Shown piece after piece: positions 24,702-33,162 of a stretch of DNA of 64,000 nt (its first letter is position 1; each line of letters starts with the position of its first letter). The notes beneath the pieces are model-generated. The model worked only from the letters and a program-made list of their open reading frames with translations, did no database searches and was not told the origin of the DNA. The DNA comes from PALSA-600 sp963842335 (GTDB taxonomy: Bacteria > Actinomycetota > Thermoleophilia > Gaiellales > Gaiellaceae): assembly GCA_963842335.1 (NCBI GenBank), contig CAWJGF010000010.1, positions 310,001 to 374,000 of the forward strand. The letters are read 5' to 3'. The translations under genes and the position numbers were made by a program.

Positions 24702-26237
24702 TCAGTGGCGGAAATGGCGCCGTCCGGTGAGCACCATCGCGGCTTCCGCGCCACGAACCGCTTCGACGACCTCCTCGTCGCGACGTGACCCGCCCGGTTG
24801 GACGATCGCCGTGACGCCGGCGGCAAGCGCCAGCTCCGGCCCGTCGGCGAACGGAAAGAACGCGTCGCTCGCGAGAACCGATCCCTGGAGGTCGTGGCCG
24901 TGCTCGCGCGCCTTCTCGATCGCGATTCGAACCGAGTCGACACGGCTCATCTGACCGGCGCCGACTCCGATCGTCTGCAGGTTGCGAACGAGGACGATCG
25001 CGTTCGACGACACGTGCTTGCAGATGCGCCACGCAAAGAGCAGGTCACCCCACTCAGCTTCGTCAAGCTGCCCGCAGACGACTTCCATCGTCTCGCGGTC
25101 CTCGATGTCCGAGTCGCGGTCCTGCACGAGCAGGCCTCCGATGACGCGCTTGTAGTCGCGCTCCCCGGGCGTCTCGGCGCGACGCTCGTGGTCGCAGAGG
25201 ATGCGCAGGCCTTTTCGTCCGCGGAGCGCTTCGACGGCGCCCTCCTCGTAGTCGGGCGCAAGGAGCACCTCGACGAAATGCTCGGCGATGCGCCGGCCGA
25301 ACGCCGTCGTGACTGGACGGTTGACGATCGCGACACAGCCGAACGCCGACACAGGATCGGCAGCAAGGGCGCGCTCCCAGGCCTCCTCGATCGTCGCCGC
25401 GACCGCGACCCCGCAGGGATTCGCGTGCTTCACGATCACGGCAGCCGGAAGCGCGAACTCACGGCTCACGCGTCGCGCGCCCTCGAGGTCGACCAGGTTG
25501 TTGTATGAGAGCTCCTTCCCTCCGAACTGCTCGACTTCCGAGAGGAGGTGGCGGCGCGCGCCGTCCTCCCGGTAGTACGCGGCGGCCTGATGCGGGTTCT
25601 CGCCATACGAGAGGTCGGTCACCTTGTGGAACCCGAGCATCAACTGCTCGGGGAACGGCTCCGTTTCGCCGAACCAGTTCGCGATCGTCGCCTCGTACGC
25701 CGCCGTGGTCGCGAACGCCTCGGCAGCGAGTGCGCGGCGCGTCTCGAGTGTCACGGCGCCGCCGTCGCGGAGCTCGTCGAGGACGAGCTCGTACTGCTCG
25801 GGCCGTGAGACTGCGGTGACGTACGCGAAATTCTTCGCGGCGGCTCGCAACATCGACGGTCCGCCGACGTCGATCATCTCGACCGTCTCCGCCTCGGTCA
25901 CGCCGCGCCGGCCCGCGACCGATGCGAACGGGTAGAGGCTCACGCAGACGAGGTCGAAGAGCTCGATCTCGTGCCGGGCCAGCGTCTCGACGTCCTCGGG
26001 TTGGTCGCGGCGGGCCAGGATTCCCGCGTGAATCCGTGGATGGAGTGTCTTCACGCGGCCGCCGAGCATCTCGGGGGCTGCGGTCACCTCCTCGACGCGC
26101 GTCACCTCGAGGCCCTGCTCCTCGAGGAAGGCCGCCGTTCCGCCCGACGAGACGAGCTCCCACCCGAGCTCGTTCAGTCCTCGCGCGAGCACGTCGACGC
26201 CCGATTTGTCCCAGACGCTGATCAGTGCGCGAGGCAC
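24702..26237 (-). CDS. purH: Bifunctional AICAR formyltransferase / IMP cyclohydrolase
   Basis: 511 residues, the expected length. The N-terminal cyclohydrolase begins RALISVWDKSGVDVLARGL with GGRVKTLHPRIHAGILARRD; the transformylase has the catalytic K-H pair in VIVKHANPCGVA and the AICAR loop ending SDAFFPFADGPE. It carries out the last two steps to IMP. It overlaps purN by 16 bp and closes the purM-purN-purH block. Start is GTG. Confidence 0.95.
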   Translation of the reverse strand: MPRALISVWDKSGVDVLARGLNELGWELVSSGGTAAFLEEQGLEVTRVEEVTAAPEMLGGRVKTLHPRIHAGILARRDQPEDVETLARHEIELFDLVCVSLYPFASVAGRRGVTEAETVEMIDVGGPSMLRAAAKNFAYVTAVSRPEQYELVLDELRDGGAVTLETRRALAAEAFATTAAYEATIANWFGETEPFPEQLMLGFHKVTDLSYGENPHQAAAYYREDGARRHLLSEVEQFGGKELSYNNLVDLEGARRVSREFALPAAVIVKHANPCGVAVAATIEEAWERALAADPVSAFGCVAIVNRPVTTAFGRRIAEHFVEVLLAPDYEEGAVEALRGRKGLRILCDHERRAETPGERDYKRVIGGLLVQDRDSDIEDRETMEVVCGQLDEAEWGDLLFAWRICKHVSSNAIVLVRNLQTIGVGAGQMSRVDSVRIAIEKAREHGHDLQGSVLASDAFFPFADGPELALAAGVTAIVQPGGSRRDEEVVEAVRGAEAAMVLTGRRHFRH

Positions 26238-26758
26238 AGTTCTCTCACCACCTTTGGCAGGAGCCGGTGCTCGACAGCATGGATCCGCTCGGCGAGCGAC
26301 GCGGCGGGTTCGACGGGCACGGCCTCCTGGTCGATCACGTCCCCGGTATCGAGCCCCTCGTCGACGAAGTGGATAGTCACGCCCGTCGTCCCTGCCCCGG
26401 CCGCGACGGCGTCGTCGATCGCGTTCGCGCCCGGGAACGCGGGGAGGAGGGACGGATGCACGTTCACGATGCGGTGCGGAAAGCGATCGAGGAACGGCTT
26501 CGTCAAGAGGTGCATGTAACCCGCGAGCACGACGAGCTCGACGCCGTGCTCCTCGAGCCAGGTGGCCAGCACGAGGTCGCGCTCGGTCCGGTCGGCATGG
26601 CAGTCGAGCGAGAACGTGGCAGCCGGGATCCCCGCTTCGCGCGCACGCTGGAGCGCGTAGGCGTCCTTGCGGTTCGACGCGACCGCAGCGATCGGCAAAC
26701 CGTCGTCGATCAGCGCCTGGAGGTTCGTGCCATTGCCGGAGACGAGGACGCCGATCAC
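26222..26758 (-). CDS. purN: Phosphoribosylglycinamide formyltransferase 1
   Basis: 178 residues from GTG 26758, which overlaps purM's stop as GTGA; the frame upstream of this is not PurN-like. VLVSGNGTNLQALIDD is the phosphate-binding start of the family, and YMHLLTKPFLDRFPHRIVNVHPSLLPAFPG carries the catalytic N-x-H (NVHPS) with the conserved downstream VDEGLDTGDVI, whose Asp completes the active site. It formylates GAR using 10-formyl-THF. It is shorter than E. coli PurN (212) but complete in motifs. Confidence 0.92.
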   Translation of the reverse strand: MIGVLVSGNGTNLQALIDDGLPIAAVASNRKDAYALQRAREAGIPAATFSLDCHADRTERDLVLATWLEEHGVELVVLAGYMHLLTKPFLDRFPHRIVNVHPSLLPAFPGANAIDDAVAAGAGTTGVTIHFVDEGLDTGDVIDQEAVPVEPAASLAERIHAVEHRLLPKVVRELCLAH

Positions 26759-27654
26759 ACGATCCGCCCGATCACTGTCTCGCCGGGCTGCGCATCCGGG
26801 ACGACGGCGCACCAGCCGATGCCGAGGTTGAAGACCCGCCGCAACTCGTCCTCGTCGACATGGCGGGCGAGCCATGCGAAGACGGGTTGGCGCGCCCACG
26901 CGCCCCAGTCGAGTTCGGCCCGAAGCCCGTGGGGCAGGACCCGGGAGAGGTTCCCCAGGATCCCGCCGCCGGTGACGTGCGCGAACGCCTTGGCTCGACC
27001 GCGCAGGGCCTGCGCGACGTCGAGGTAAAGGCGCGTGGGTGCGAGCAGGTCGGGCCCCTCGTAGTCCTCATCCTCGAGCACGCGACGCACGAGGGTGAAG
27101 CCGTTCGCGTGCACCCCGGCCGACGCGAATCCGATGACGGAATCGCCGGCCGCGACCGTCGAGCCGTCGATCAGGTCGGCGCGGGCGACGACCCCGACGC
27201 ACGTTCCCGCGAAATCGAGCTCGCCCTCGGCGTAGATGCCGGGCAGCTCGGCGGTCTCCCCGCCCACGAGGGCGACCCCCGCCTGGCGGCAGACCCCCGC
27301 CGCGCCCTCGACGAGCGCGGCCACCTCGTCGAGATGGATCTCATTCGCGGCGACGTAGTCGAGCAGCATCAACGGCTTCGCGCCGCAGGTGAGGACGTCG
27401 TTTATGCAATGCGCGGCGAGATCGGCACCGCAGTCACCCAGCCGTCCGCGAGCGCGCGCGACGATCAGCTTCGTCCCGACTCCATCGGTCGAGGCGGCGA
27501 GCAGGTTCTCGGCGTCGAGTTGGTGTAGCCCGGCAAACGCGCCGAAGCCCGTCGCCCCGGTCGACTCGACCGCTGCCCGGAGGCGCGCGACGACCGAGTC
27601 GGCCGTTGCCAGCGAGACTCCCGTCGCTTCGTAGCTTCTGTCCGTGCTCCTCAG
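26755..27654 (-). CDS. purM: Phosphoribosylformylglycinamidine cyclo-ligase, probably with a CTG start
   Basis: Homology demands an N-terminus near 27640: SYEATGVSLATADSVVARL, then STDGVGTKLIVARA (ATP/substrate glycine loop) and CINDVLTCGAKPLMLLDY lie upstream of the first ATG/TTG (27372-27375). No ATG, GTG or TTG exists in that frame back to the previous stop at 27685. CTG at 27652-27654 follows TAGACT by seven bases, the leaderless spacing used across this window, and would give 299 residues. The C-terminus FNLGIGWCAVVPDAQPGETVIG is about 25 residues shorter than in E. coli. PurM closes the imidazole ring to AIR. Confidence 0.88.
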   Translation of the reverse strand: MRSTDRSYEATGVSLATADSVVARLRAAVESTGATGFGAFAGLHQLDAENLLAASTDGVGTKLIVARARGRLGDCGADLAAHCINDVLTCGAKPLMLLDYVAANEIHLDEVAALVEGAAGVCRQAGVALVGGETAELPGIYAEGELDFAGTCVGVVARADLIDGSTVAAGDSVIGFASAGVHANGFTLVRRVLEDEDYEGPDLLAPTRLYLDVAQALRGRAKAFAHVTGGGILGNLSRVLPHGLRAELDWGAWARQPVFAWLARHVDEDELRRVFNLGIGWCAVVPDAQPGETVIGRIV

Positions 27655-27661
27655 AGCGATG

Positions 27662-27667
27662 AGTCTA
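27662..27667 (-). promoter_or_regulatory. Leaderless -10 box of purM
   Basis: TAGACT read on the minus strand, seven bases before the proposed CTG start at 27654. The same hexamer at the same distance precedes purD (53067-53072). Confidence 0.5.
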
Positions 27668-27684
27668 CGACGCCGTTCGGCCGT

Positions 27685-28296
27685 TCAGGCGAACCGCTCG
27701 CCGAACAGCTCGGGCCGACCCTCAGGGCCTTCGGGGAGAAACGACACGAGGGTCTCGCCGACGAGGACGGAGTCGCCGTCTCGCTCGATACCAAGGATGT
27801 TCGCGAGGGCCTCAGCTTTCACCCGCGGCTCGTCGGCGCGCAACTGGAGCTCGGCCAGCCGAAGCTCGTTTCGCTCCTCGAGCAGTTCTGCGATCCATTC
27901 GCGTGGCGGGTGCACCTCGAGCCGGTAGCCGGCGTTCGTGGCGATGAATGTGCGTCGGCCGCCGTGCTCCTGCACGCGCAGGCTCCAGTCGGCTGCACGT
28001 TGGAGGACAGCCTGGAACTCCTCGTCGTCGAGCGCCACACCGATGTGGTCGATGCGCGGGATCCGCCAGTGCCCCGGCTGCACGACGACGTTCACCATGC
28101 CGCGCTCGAGCTCCGAGAGGCGAAGCTTGAACCCGTCGCGCTCGAGCTTCTCCCAGGGAACCCCCGCTTCGACGGTCACGTGGTCCTCGCCGATCCGCCC
28201 GTACCGGGCGACGAGCGCAAAGCCAAGCCTGCCGACGTAGCGGGCCTCGACCTCCCGGAGCTCGGAGGTGACGAGGTGGTAATGGAAGAGCTGCAC
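27685..28296 (-). CDS. VOC-fold protein with C-terminal helical extension
   Basis: 203 residues from GTG 28296. LFHYHLVTSELREVEARYVG, the central PRIDHIGVALDDEEFQAVLQ and GGRRTFIATNAGYRLEVHPP are two glyoxalase-like half-modules with histidine and glutamate at metal-ligand positions. The last 60 residues are helical and charged. Its stop is 30 bp before the proposed purM start on the same strand. The substrate is unknown, and a link to purines is not implied. Confidence 0.65.
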   Translation of the reverse strand: MQLFHYHLVTSELREVEARYVGRLGFALVARYGRIGEDHVTVEAGVPWEKLERDGFKLRLSELERGMVNVVVQPGHWRIPRIDHIGVALDDEEFQAVLQRAADWSLRVQEHGGRRTFIATNAGYRLEVHPPREWIAELLEERNELRLAELQLRADEPRVKAEALANILGIERDGDSVLVGETLVSFLPEGPEGRPELFGERFA

Positions 28297-28315
28297 CCGG
28301 CTAGTTTTCCATGAG

Positions 28316-29176
28316 GTGCTCACACCGTCGCTGCTCACCCCCTGGAGCTTCGAGCCGCTCCAGACCATTCCGACGATCATCGCCGCGGTCCTGTACGCCC
28401 GGCGGACGCGCTCGCTCGCCCGCCGTGGCCAGCCCGTCTCACGGGTGCGGCAGGCGAGCTTCTGGACCGGGATCGGGCTCGTCATCCTCGCGCTCAACTC
28501 GCCGATCGACAACCTCGGCGAGGAGCATTTCTTCTTCGTGCACATGCTCCAGCACGTCATCCTGGGCGACCTCGCGCCGCTGTGCTTCATGGTCGGGCTG
28601 ACGGGGCCGATCCTGCGACCCGTGCTGAAGTTCAAGCTCGTCGAGCGCCTCCGTGTGCTCGCGCACCCGCTTGTCGCGCTGCCGGTGTGGGCGACCAACC
28701 TCTACCTCTGGCACATCCCGTTCCTCTACGACGCTGCGCTCCATCACGCTCCGGTGCATGCGCTCGAGCACTTCCTCTTCTTCACGTGCGGTTGCCTGAT
28801 CTGGGAGCCGGTGGTCGAGACCTTGCCGGCTCCCGCCTGGTTCGGGACCGGCGCCAAGATCGGATATATCCTGTCGGTGCGGTTGATCGAGACCGTGCTC
28901 GGCAATGTCTTCATGTGGTCGAGCTCGGCCTTCTACAGCGTCTACCGGCACGCTCCGGAATGGGGAATCACGCCCGCGCACGACCTCAACCTCGGCGGAA
29001 TCGTGATGATGGCCGAGGGGTCGATCGTGACGCTCGGCGTGCTCGCGTGGCTCTTCCTGCGGCTCGCCGCCGAGAGCGAGTTGCGGCAGCGGCTGCTCGA
29101 GCAGGGACTCGACCCGCGCCAGGTGCAACGCGCGGTTCGGTACGGCCGCGCAAGCGACCTCGGGTTGCAGCGCTGA
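28316..29176 (+). CDS. CtaG/Caa3-type cytochrome c oxidase assembly protein
   Basis: 286 residues with seven or so hydrophobic helices. Family marks include LNSPIDNLGEEHFFFVHMLQHVILGDLAPL (histidines and the LQH motif), LPVWATNLYLWHIPFLYDAAL and HALEHFLFFTCG. Members help insert copper into cytochrome oxidase in Gram-positive bacteria. Its GTG start follows TAGTTT by eight bases. It lies alone between minus-strand genes; no other oxidase genes are in the window. Confidence 0.85.
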   Translation: MLTPSLLTPWSFEPLQTIPTIIAAVLYARRTRSLARRGQPVSRVRQASFWTGIGLVILALNSPIDNLGEEHFFFVHMLQHVILGDLAPLCFMVGLTGPILRPVLKFKLVERLRVLAHPLVALPVWATNLYLWHIPFLYDAALHHAPVHALEHFLFFTCGCLIWEPVVETLPAPAWFGTGAKIGYILSVRLIETVLGNVFMWSSSAFYSVYRHAPEWGITPAHDLNLGGIVMMAEGSIVTLGVLAWLFLRLAAESELRQRLLEQGLDPRQVQRAVRYGRASDLGLQR

Positions 29177-29185
29177 CTGTCGCCG

Positions 29186-30556
29186 TCAGGCGGTCGTCGG
29201 CTCGAAGCGCAGCTTGCCCGCGTCGTCCGGCACGCGCGTCGGGTACTCGCGGGTGAGGCAGGCGCGGCAAAGGGCATTCTCCGGCCGTCGCGTCGCCGCC
29301 TGCAGGCCTTCGAGGGAGATGTAGGCGAGGCTGGTCGCGCCGATCGCCGCGCGCACCTCCTCGACGGTCGAGTGCGCCGCGATCATCTCGTCTTCGGAGG
29401 CGAGATCGATGCCGTAGTAGCACGGTGAGACGACCGGTGGCGACGAGATGCGGATATGCACCTCGGCGGCACCGGCGTCGAAGAGCATCTGCACGATCTG
29501 GCGCGTCGTCGAGCCACGCACGATCGAGTCGTCGACGACGACCAGGCGCTTCCCCTCGACCTCTGCGAGCGGGTTGAACTTCATGCGGATGCCCTGCTCG
29601 CGCATGCCCTGCTCGGGCTGGATGAACGTTCGCCCGACATAGCGGTTCTTGATCAGGCCCTCGCTGAACGGAATGCCCGTCGCGCGCGCGAAGCCGATCG
29701 CCGCGGGCGTGCCCGAGTCGGGGATCGGCAGCACGAGGTCTGCTTCGGCCGGCGCCTCGGCGGCGAGCCGCTCGCCCATGCGTACGCGGGCACCGTGCAC
29801 CTCGACTCCGGCAAGCCGCGTGTCGGGGCGTGCGAGGTAGAAGAACTCGAAGATGCAGAGCGCGCCGTGCTCTGCCGGCTCGACCGCCTGGATCGACTGG
29901 AGCCCGTCGTCGCCGACGACGATCAGCTCGCCGGGCCGCACGTCGCGCTCGAAGGTCGCGCCGACGAGGTCGAGCGCGCAGGATTCGGACGCGACGACGG
30001 CGTCCTCGCCGAGCCGGCCCAGGACGAGTGGGCGGAAGCCATGCGAGTCGCGGAACGCGAAGAGCTTGCCGTCGGCGAGCCCGACGACGGTCGCGGCGCC
30101 CTCGAGCCTGGCCATCGCCGCGACGATCGCGTCCTCGAGCGGCCGTTCGTCGTCCGCGATCAACGCCGCGATCACCTCGGAGTCGGAGCTCGACGCGAGC
30201 GTCTTCCCGGCCGCCGCACGAAGCGCAGTGGCGTTCACCAGGTTCCCGTTGTGGCCGAGCGCAACCGTGCGCACACGGCCGTGATGCAGCAGCGGCTGCG
30301 CGTTCGCCCAGGCGTTGCCGCCGGTCGTCGAATAGCGCGTGTGGCCGATCGCGTACTCGCCGCGCAGCGCCGAAAGGCTGCGCTCGTCGAAGACCTGAGG
30401 CACGAGGCCGAGGTCGCGCACTGCCGTAAGCCGGCCGTCCTCACAGACGGCGATTCCGGCCGACTCCTGCCCGCGGTGCTGGAGGGCGTAGAGGCCGAAG
30501 TACGTCAGCCGCGAGACGTCGCGCGACGGCGCACGCAGCCCGAAGACGCCGCACAT
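29186..30556 (-). CDS. purF: Amidophosphoribosyltransferase
   Basis: 456 residues. The N-terminal nucleophile is C2 (MCGVFGL), so no propeptide is present. The glutaminase has LQHRGQESAGIAV, GHTRYSTTGG and LGHNGNLVN; the PRTase domain has NRYVGRTFIQPEQ, the PRPP loop LVVVDDSIVRGST and CYYGID, with cysteines near the end (CRACLTREYP) that could ligate an iron-sulfur cluster as in B. subtilis PurF. This is the committed step of purine synthesis. Its ATG abuts the purL stop with no gap. Confidence 0.95.
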   Translation of the reverse strand: MCGVFGLRAPSRDVSRLTYFGLYALQHRGQESAGIAVCEDGRLTAVRDLGLVPQVFDERSLSALRGEYAIGHTRYSTTGGNAWANAQPLLHHGRVRTVALGHNGNLVNATALRAAAGKTLASSSDSEVIAALIADDERPLEDAIVAAMARLEGAATVVGLADGKLFAFRDSHGFRPLVLGRLGEDAVVASESCALDLVGATFERDVRPGELIVVGDDGLQSIQAVEPAEHGALCIFEFFYLARPDTRLAGVEVHGARVRMGERLAAEAPAEADLVLPIPDSGTPAAIGFARATGIPFSEGLIKNRYVGRTFIQPEQGMREQGIRMKFNPLAEVEGKRLVVVDDSIVRGSTTRQIVQMLFDAGAAEVHIRISSPPVVSPCYYGIDLASEDEMIAAHSTVEEVRAAIGATSLAYISLEGLQAATRRPENALCRACLTREYPTRVPDDAGKLRFEPTTA

Positions 30557-32419
30557 CTAGGGCACCCGCCCCAGCTCGACGAGGTCGTCCCAGGGGGGCC
30601 GCGCGTCGGCGGCGACGACGACACCCTCCCCGACCGTGTGCTCGACCGGCACGACGTCGGTTCCCGACCAGGCCGCTGCCTCGCTGAGCGCCAGCGCGAG
30701 CCCGCCGTCGGAGACGTCGTGGGCAAGGGAGAAGAGATGTGCGTGCCGCCAGACGAACTCGACAAGCCCGTGGCCGAAGCCCTGCAGGAGGTAGACAGTG
30801 TCGCCGCTTCGCCAGCGGTCGGGGATTCGCGTTACGTCCCGGACGAGGCCGACGCACCCGACGAACGGCGTGGGCGGGATCGGCGCCCCGCCTGTCTCGT
30901 TGTAGAGCGAGACGTTCCCCGAGACGACCGGGATGCCGAGTGACTCGGCCGCGCGTGAGATTCCCTCGATCGCCTGCTCGAGCTCCCACCCGATCTCGGG
31001 CTTCTCGGGGTTGCCGAAGTTGAGGCAGTCGGTGAGTGCGAGTGGCTCGCCGCCCGCGCACGCGACGTTCATCGCCGCCTCCATGACGGCGCGCCAGCCT
31101 GCTTCCAGCGGGTCGCGGCAGCCGAGCGGAGGCCCGTCGAGCGAGACCGCGATTCCGCGCGTCCCGTCGACCCGCAAGACGGCCGCATCGAGCCCCGGCC
31201 GTCGAACGGTGCGCGAGCCGACGAGCTGGTCGAACTGCTCGAACACCCACTCCTTCGGTGCGTCGTTCACCCCGTCGACGCCGGCCGGCTCGACCGGATG
31301 CGGTGTCCGCTCGACGTCGTAGCGCGGGCACTCGTCGGTGAGGAGCGCAGCCGGGATCGAGCCGACGATCTCGTCGCCGTCGAACGCGCGCAGCTCGCCG
31401 TGATCGGTCACCTCCCCGATCACCGTGCAGGGAAGCTCCCAACGGTCGCACACGGCACGCACCGCTTCGACCTGCTCGGGTGAGACGACCGCGACCATCC
31501 GTTCCTGCGACTCGGAGATCATGATCTCCCACGGCTCCATGTCGCTCTCACGCACCGGAACGCGGTCGAGGTGCACGTCGACGCCCATGCCGTCGCGGGC
31601 CATCTCCGAGAGCGACGAGGCGAGGCCGGCGGCGCCGCAGTCCTGGAGCGAGCGAACGAGCTCGCGCTCGACGAGTTCGAGCGACACCTCGATCAGCGCC
31701 TTGCCCCGGAACGGGTCGCCGATCTGCACCGACGGCCGCTTCTCGTCGGAGCCCTCGAGATCCTGAGAGGCCAGCACCGAGGCGCCGCCGATGCCGTCGC
31801 GGCCGGTGAGCGCGCCGTAGAGAACGAGCGCGTTGCCGACGCCCTGGGCCTTGGCCGAGAGCACGCGTTCGGTGGGGAGGAGCCCGACGCACATCGCATT
31901 CACGAGCGGGTTGGCCGCGTAGGCCCCGTCGAACCCGCACTCGCCGCCGACGTTGGGCACGCCGACGCAGTTGCCGTAGTGGCCGATGCCGGCGACGGCG
32001 CGCTTGAAGTGCCAGTCGGGCGCTCCGAAGCGGAGGCCGTCGAGCAACGCGATCGGGCGGGCTCCCATGGCGATGATGTCGCGGAGGATCCCGCCGACGC
32101 CGGTCGCGGCGCCCTGAAACGGCTCGACTGCCGACGGATGGTTGTGAGACTCGGCCTTGAAGGCGACTGCGATCCCGTCGCCGAGATCGATCACGCCCGC
32201 GTTCTCCCCTGGGCCTTGCAGCACCCGCTCGCCGCTCGAGGGAAGCCGTTTGAGCAGGCGCGCCGAATGCTTGTAGCCGCAGTGCTCCGACCAGAGCAGC
32301 GAGAAGACGGCGAGCTCGAAATCGTTCGGGTCGCGGCCGAGCAGCATCTGGATGCGGTCGAGCTCTCCGTCGGTGAGACCGAGAGCACGGTGGAGTGGCT
32401 GCTGGGCGACCGAGCTCAG
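30557..32419 (-). CDS. purL: Phosphoribosylformylglycinamidine synthase, large subunit; start uncertain
   Basis: A small-type PurL like that of Thermotoga (about 600 residues). It has LLWSEHCGYKHSARLL, the ATP motif FKAESHNHPSAVEP, NVGGECGFDG and VSGNVSLYNE. It works with PurQ and PurS. The first ATG is 32347, but the frame upstream continues the family's N-terminal helix (LHRALGLTDGELDRIQ). The only start-like codon is CTG 32417-32419, six bases after TACCAT, giving 620 residues. ATG 32347 would give 596 residues and lose that helix. Confidence 0.9.
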   Translation of the reverse strand: MSSVAQQPLHRALGLTDGELDRIQMLLGRDPNDFELAVFSLLWSEHCGYKHSARLLKRLPSSGERVLQGPGENAGVIDLGDGIAVAFKAESHNHPSAVEPFQGAATGVGGILRDIIAMGARPIALLDGLRFGAPDWHFKRAVAGIGHYGNCVGVPNVGGECGFDGAYAANPLVNAMCVGLLPTERVLSAKAQGVGNALVLYGALTGRDGIGGASVLASQDLEGSDEKRPSVQIGDPFRGKALIEVSLELVERELVRSLQDCGAAGLASSLSEMARDGMGVDVHLDRVPVRESDMEPWEIMISESQERMVAVVSPEQVEAVRAVCDRWELPCTVIGEVTDHGELRAFDGDEIVGSIPAALLTDECPRYDVERTPHPVEPAGVDGVNDAPKEWVFEQFDQLVGSRTVRRPGLDAAVLRVDGTRGIAVSLDGPPLGCRDPLEAGWRAVMEAAMNVACAGGEPLALTDCLNFGNPEKPEIGWELEQAIEGISRAAESLGIPVVSGNVSLYNETGGAPIPPTPFVGCVGLVRDVTRIPDRWRSGDTVYLLQGFGHGLVEFVWRHAHLFSLAHDVSDGGLALALSEAAAWSGTDVVPVEHTVGEGVVVAADARPPWDDLVELGRVP

Positions 32420-32425
32420 GAGGCA

Positions 32426-32446
32426 ATGGTATCCGCCATCTAGGAT
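32426..32446. promoter_or_regulatory. Divergent -10 boxes between purL and the TS-like gene
   Basis: TACCAT (minus, 32431-32426) ends six bases before the proposed purL CTG. TAGGAT (plus, 32441-32446) ends eight bases before the ATG of the TS-like gene. The two starts are 35 bp apart. Confidence 0.5.
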
Positions 32447-32454
32447 GGCCCTCG

Positions 32455-33081
32455 ATGGTGGTGGTCGAGACGCGGTCGCTCGGAGATGCCTGGCTCGAGG
32501 TCTCGCGCCGGATCCTCGCCGACGGACGCGATACCGCCTACGACGGCCTGACGACGAAGGAGCTCGCGCTCCTGACGCTCGTCGTCGAAGAGCCCGACCC
32601 CGCCGACGGTTTGATCGCCTCGCTCGCCGACCCGGACTGGCTCGACTGGATGAGGCGAAATTTCACCGAGCCAGACGACGTCGCCGAGCTGGGTGACGCC
32701 CGCTCGTATGCACGCCGGCTGCGCGACTACGACGGCCGCGACCAGGTCGCATGGGTGATCGATCGGCTGCGCTCCGATCCGGAGACGCGGTCGGCCACCA
32801 TCACCACCTTCCAGCCGCTCACCGACTCGACATACATCCCGTGCGTCTCGCTGCTCGACTTCTGGCGAGTCGAAGACGGGCTCGAGCTGGTGGTGTACGC
32901 GCACTCACTGGACTTCGGGAAGAAGGCGTACGGGAACCTCGTCGAGCTGGCACGGCTTCAGCAGGAGGTCGCCGGCGAGGTGGGGCTGCGTATTGGCCGG
33001 CTCGTGATCCACGCGAAATCGGCGCACCTGTACGAGCCCGAGTTCGAGGCGATGCGCGGCACGACCTCGGCTGCCGTTTGA
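32455..33081 (+). CDS. Thymidylate-synthase-fold protein of unknown substrate
   Basis: 208 residues. The C-terminal half follows the order of thymidylate synthase active-site elements: PC at 129-130 (STYIPCVSLLDF; C130 in the nucleophile position), HSLDFGKKAYGNLVELARL (HS-x-D plus N161, like RS-x-D...N of ThyA) and HAKSAHLYEPEF near the end (histidine and tyrosine of the dUMP ribose loop). The N-terminal part is not ThyA-like, and the chain is much shorter than bacterial ThyA (264). Archaeal-type short TS or a dCMP/other pyrimidine C5-transferase are options. I infer the fold from motifs only. Confidence 0.6.
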   Translation: MVVVETRSLGDAWLEVSRRILADGRDTAYDGLTTKELALLTLVVEEPDPADGLIASLADPDWLDWMRRNFTEPDDVAELGDARSYARRLRDYDGRDQVAWVIDRLRSDPETRSATITTFQPLTDSTYIPCVSLLDFWRVEDGLELVVYAHSLDFGKKAYGNLVELARLQQEVAGEVGLRIGRLVIHAKSAHLYEPEFEAMRGTTSAAV

Positions 33082-33162
33082 AATTCGCCGCCCTCGGCCG
33101 TCGTTCTCATCTCACGACCGGCGCCCCTGCGGCGTTGGAGCATCCGAGATGAATCGTCACCG

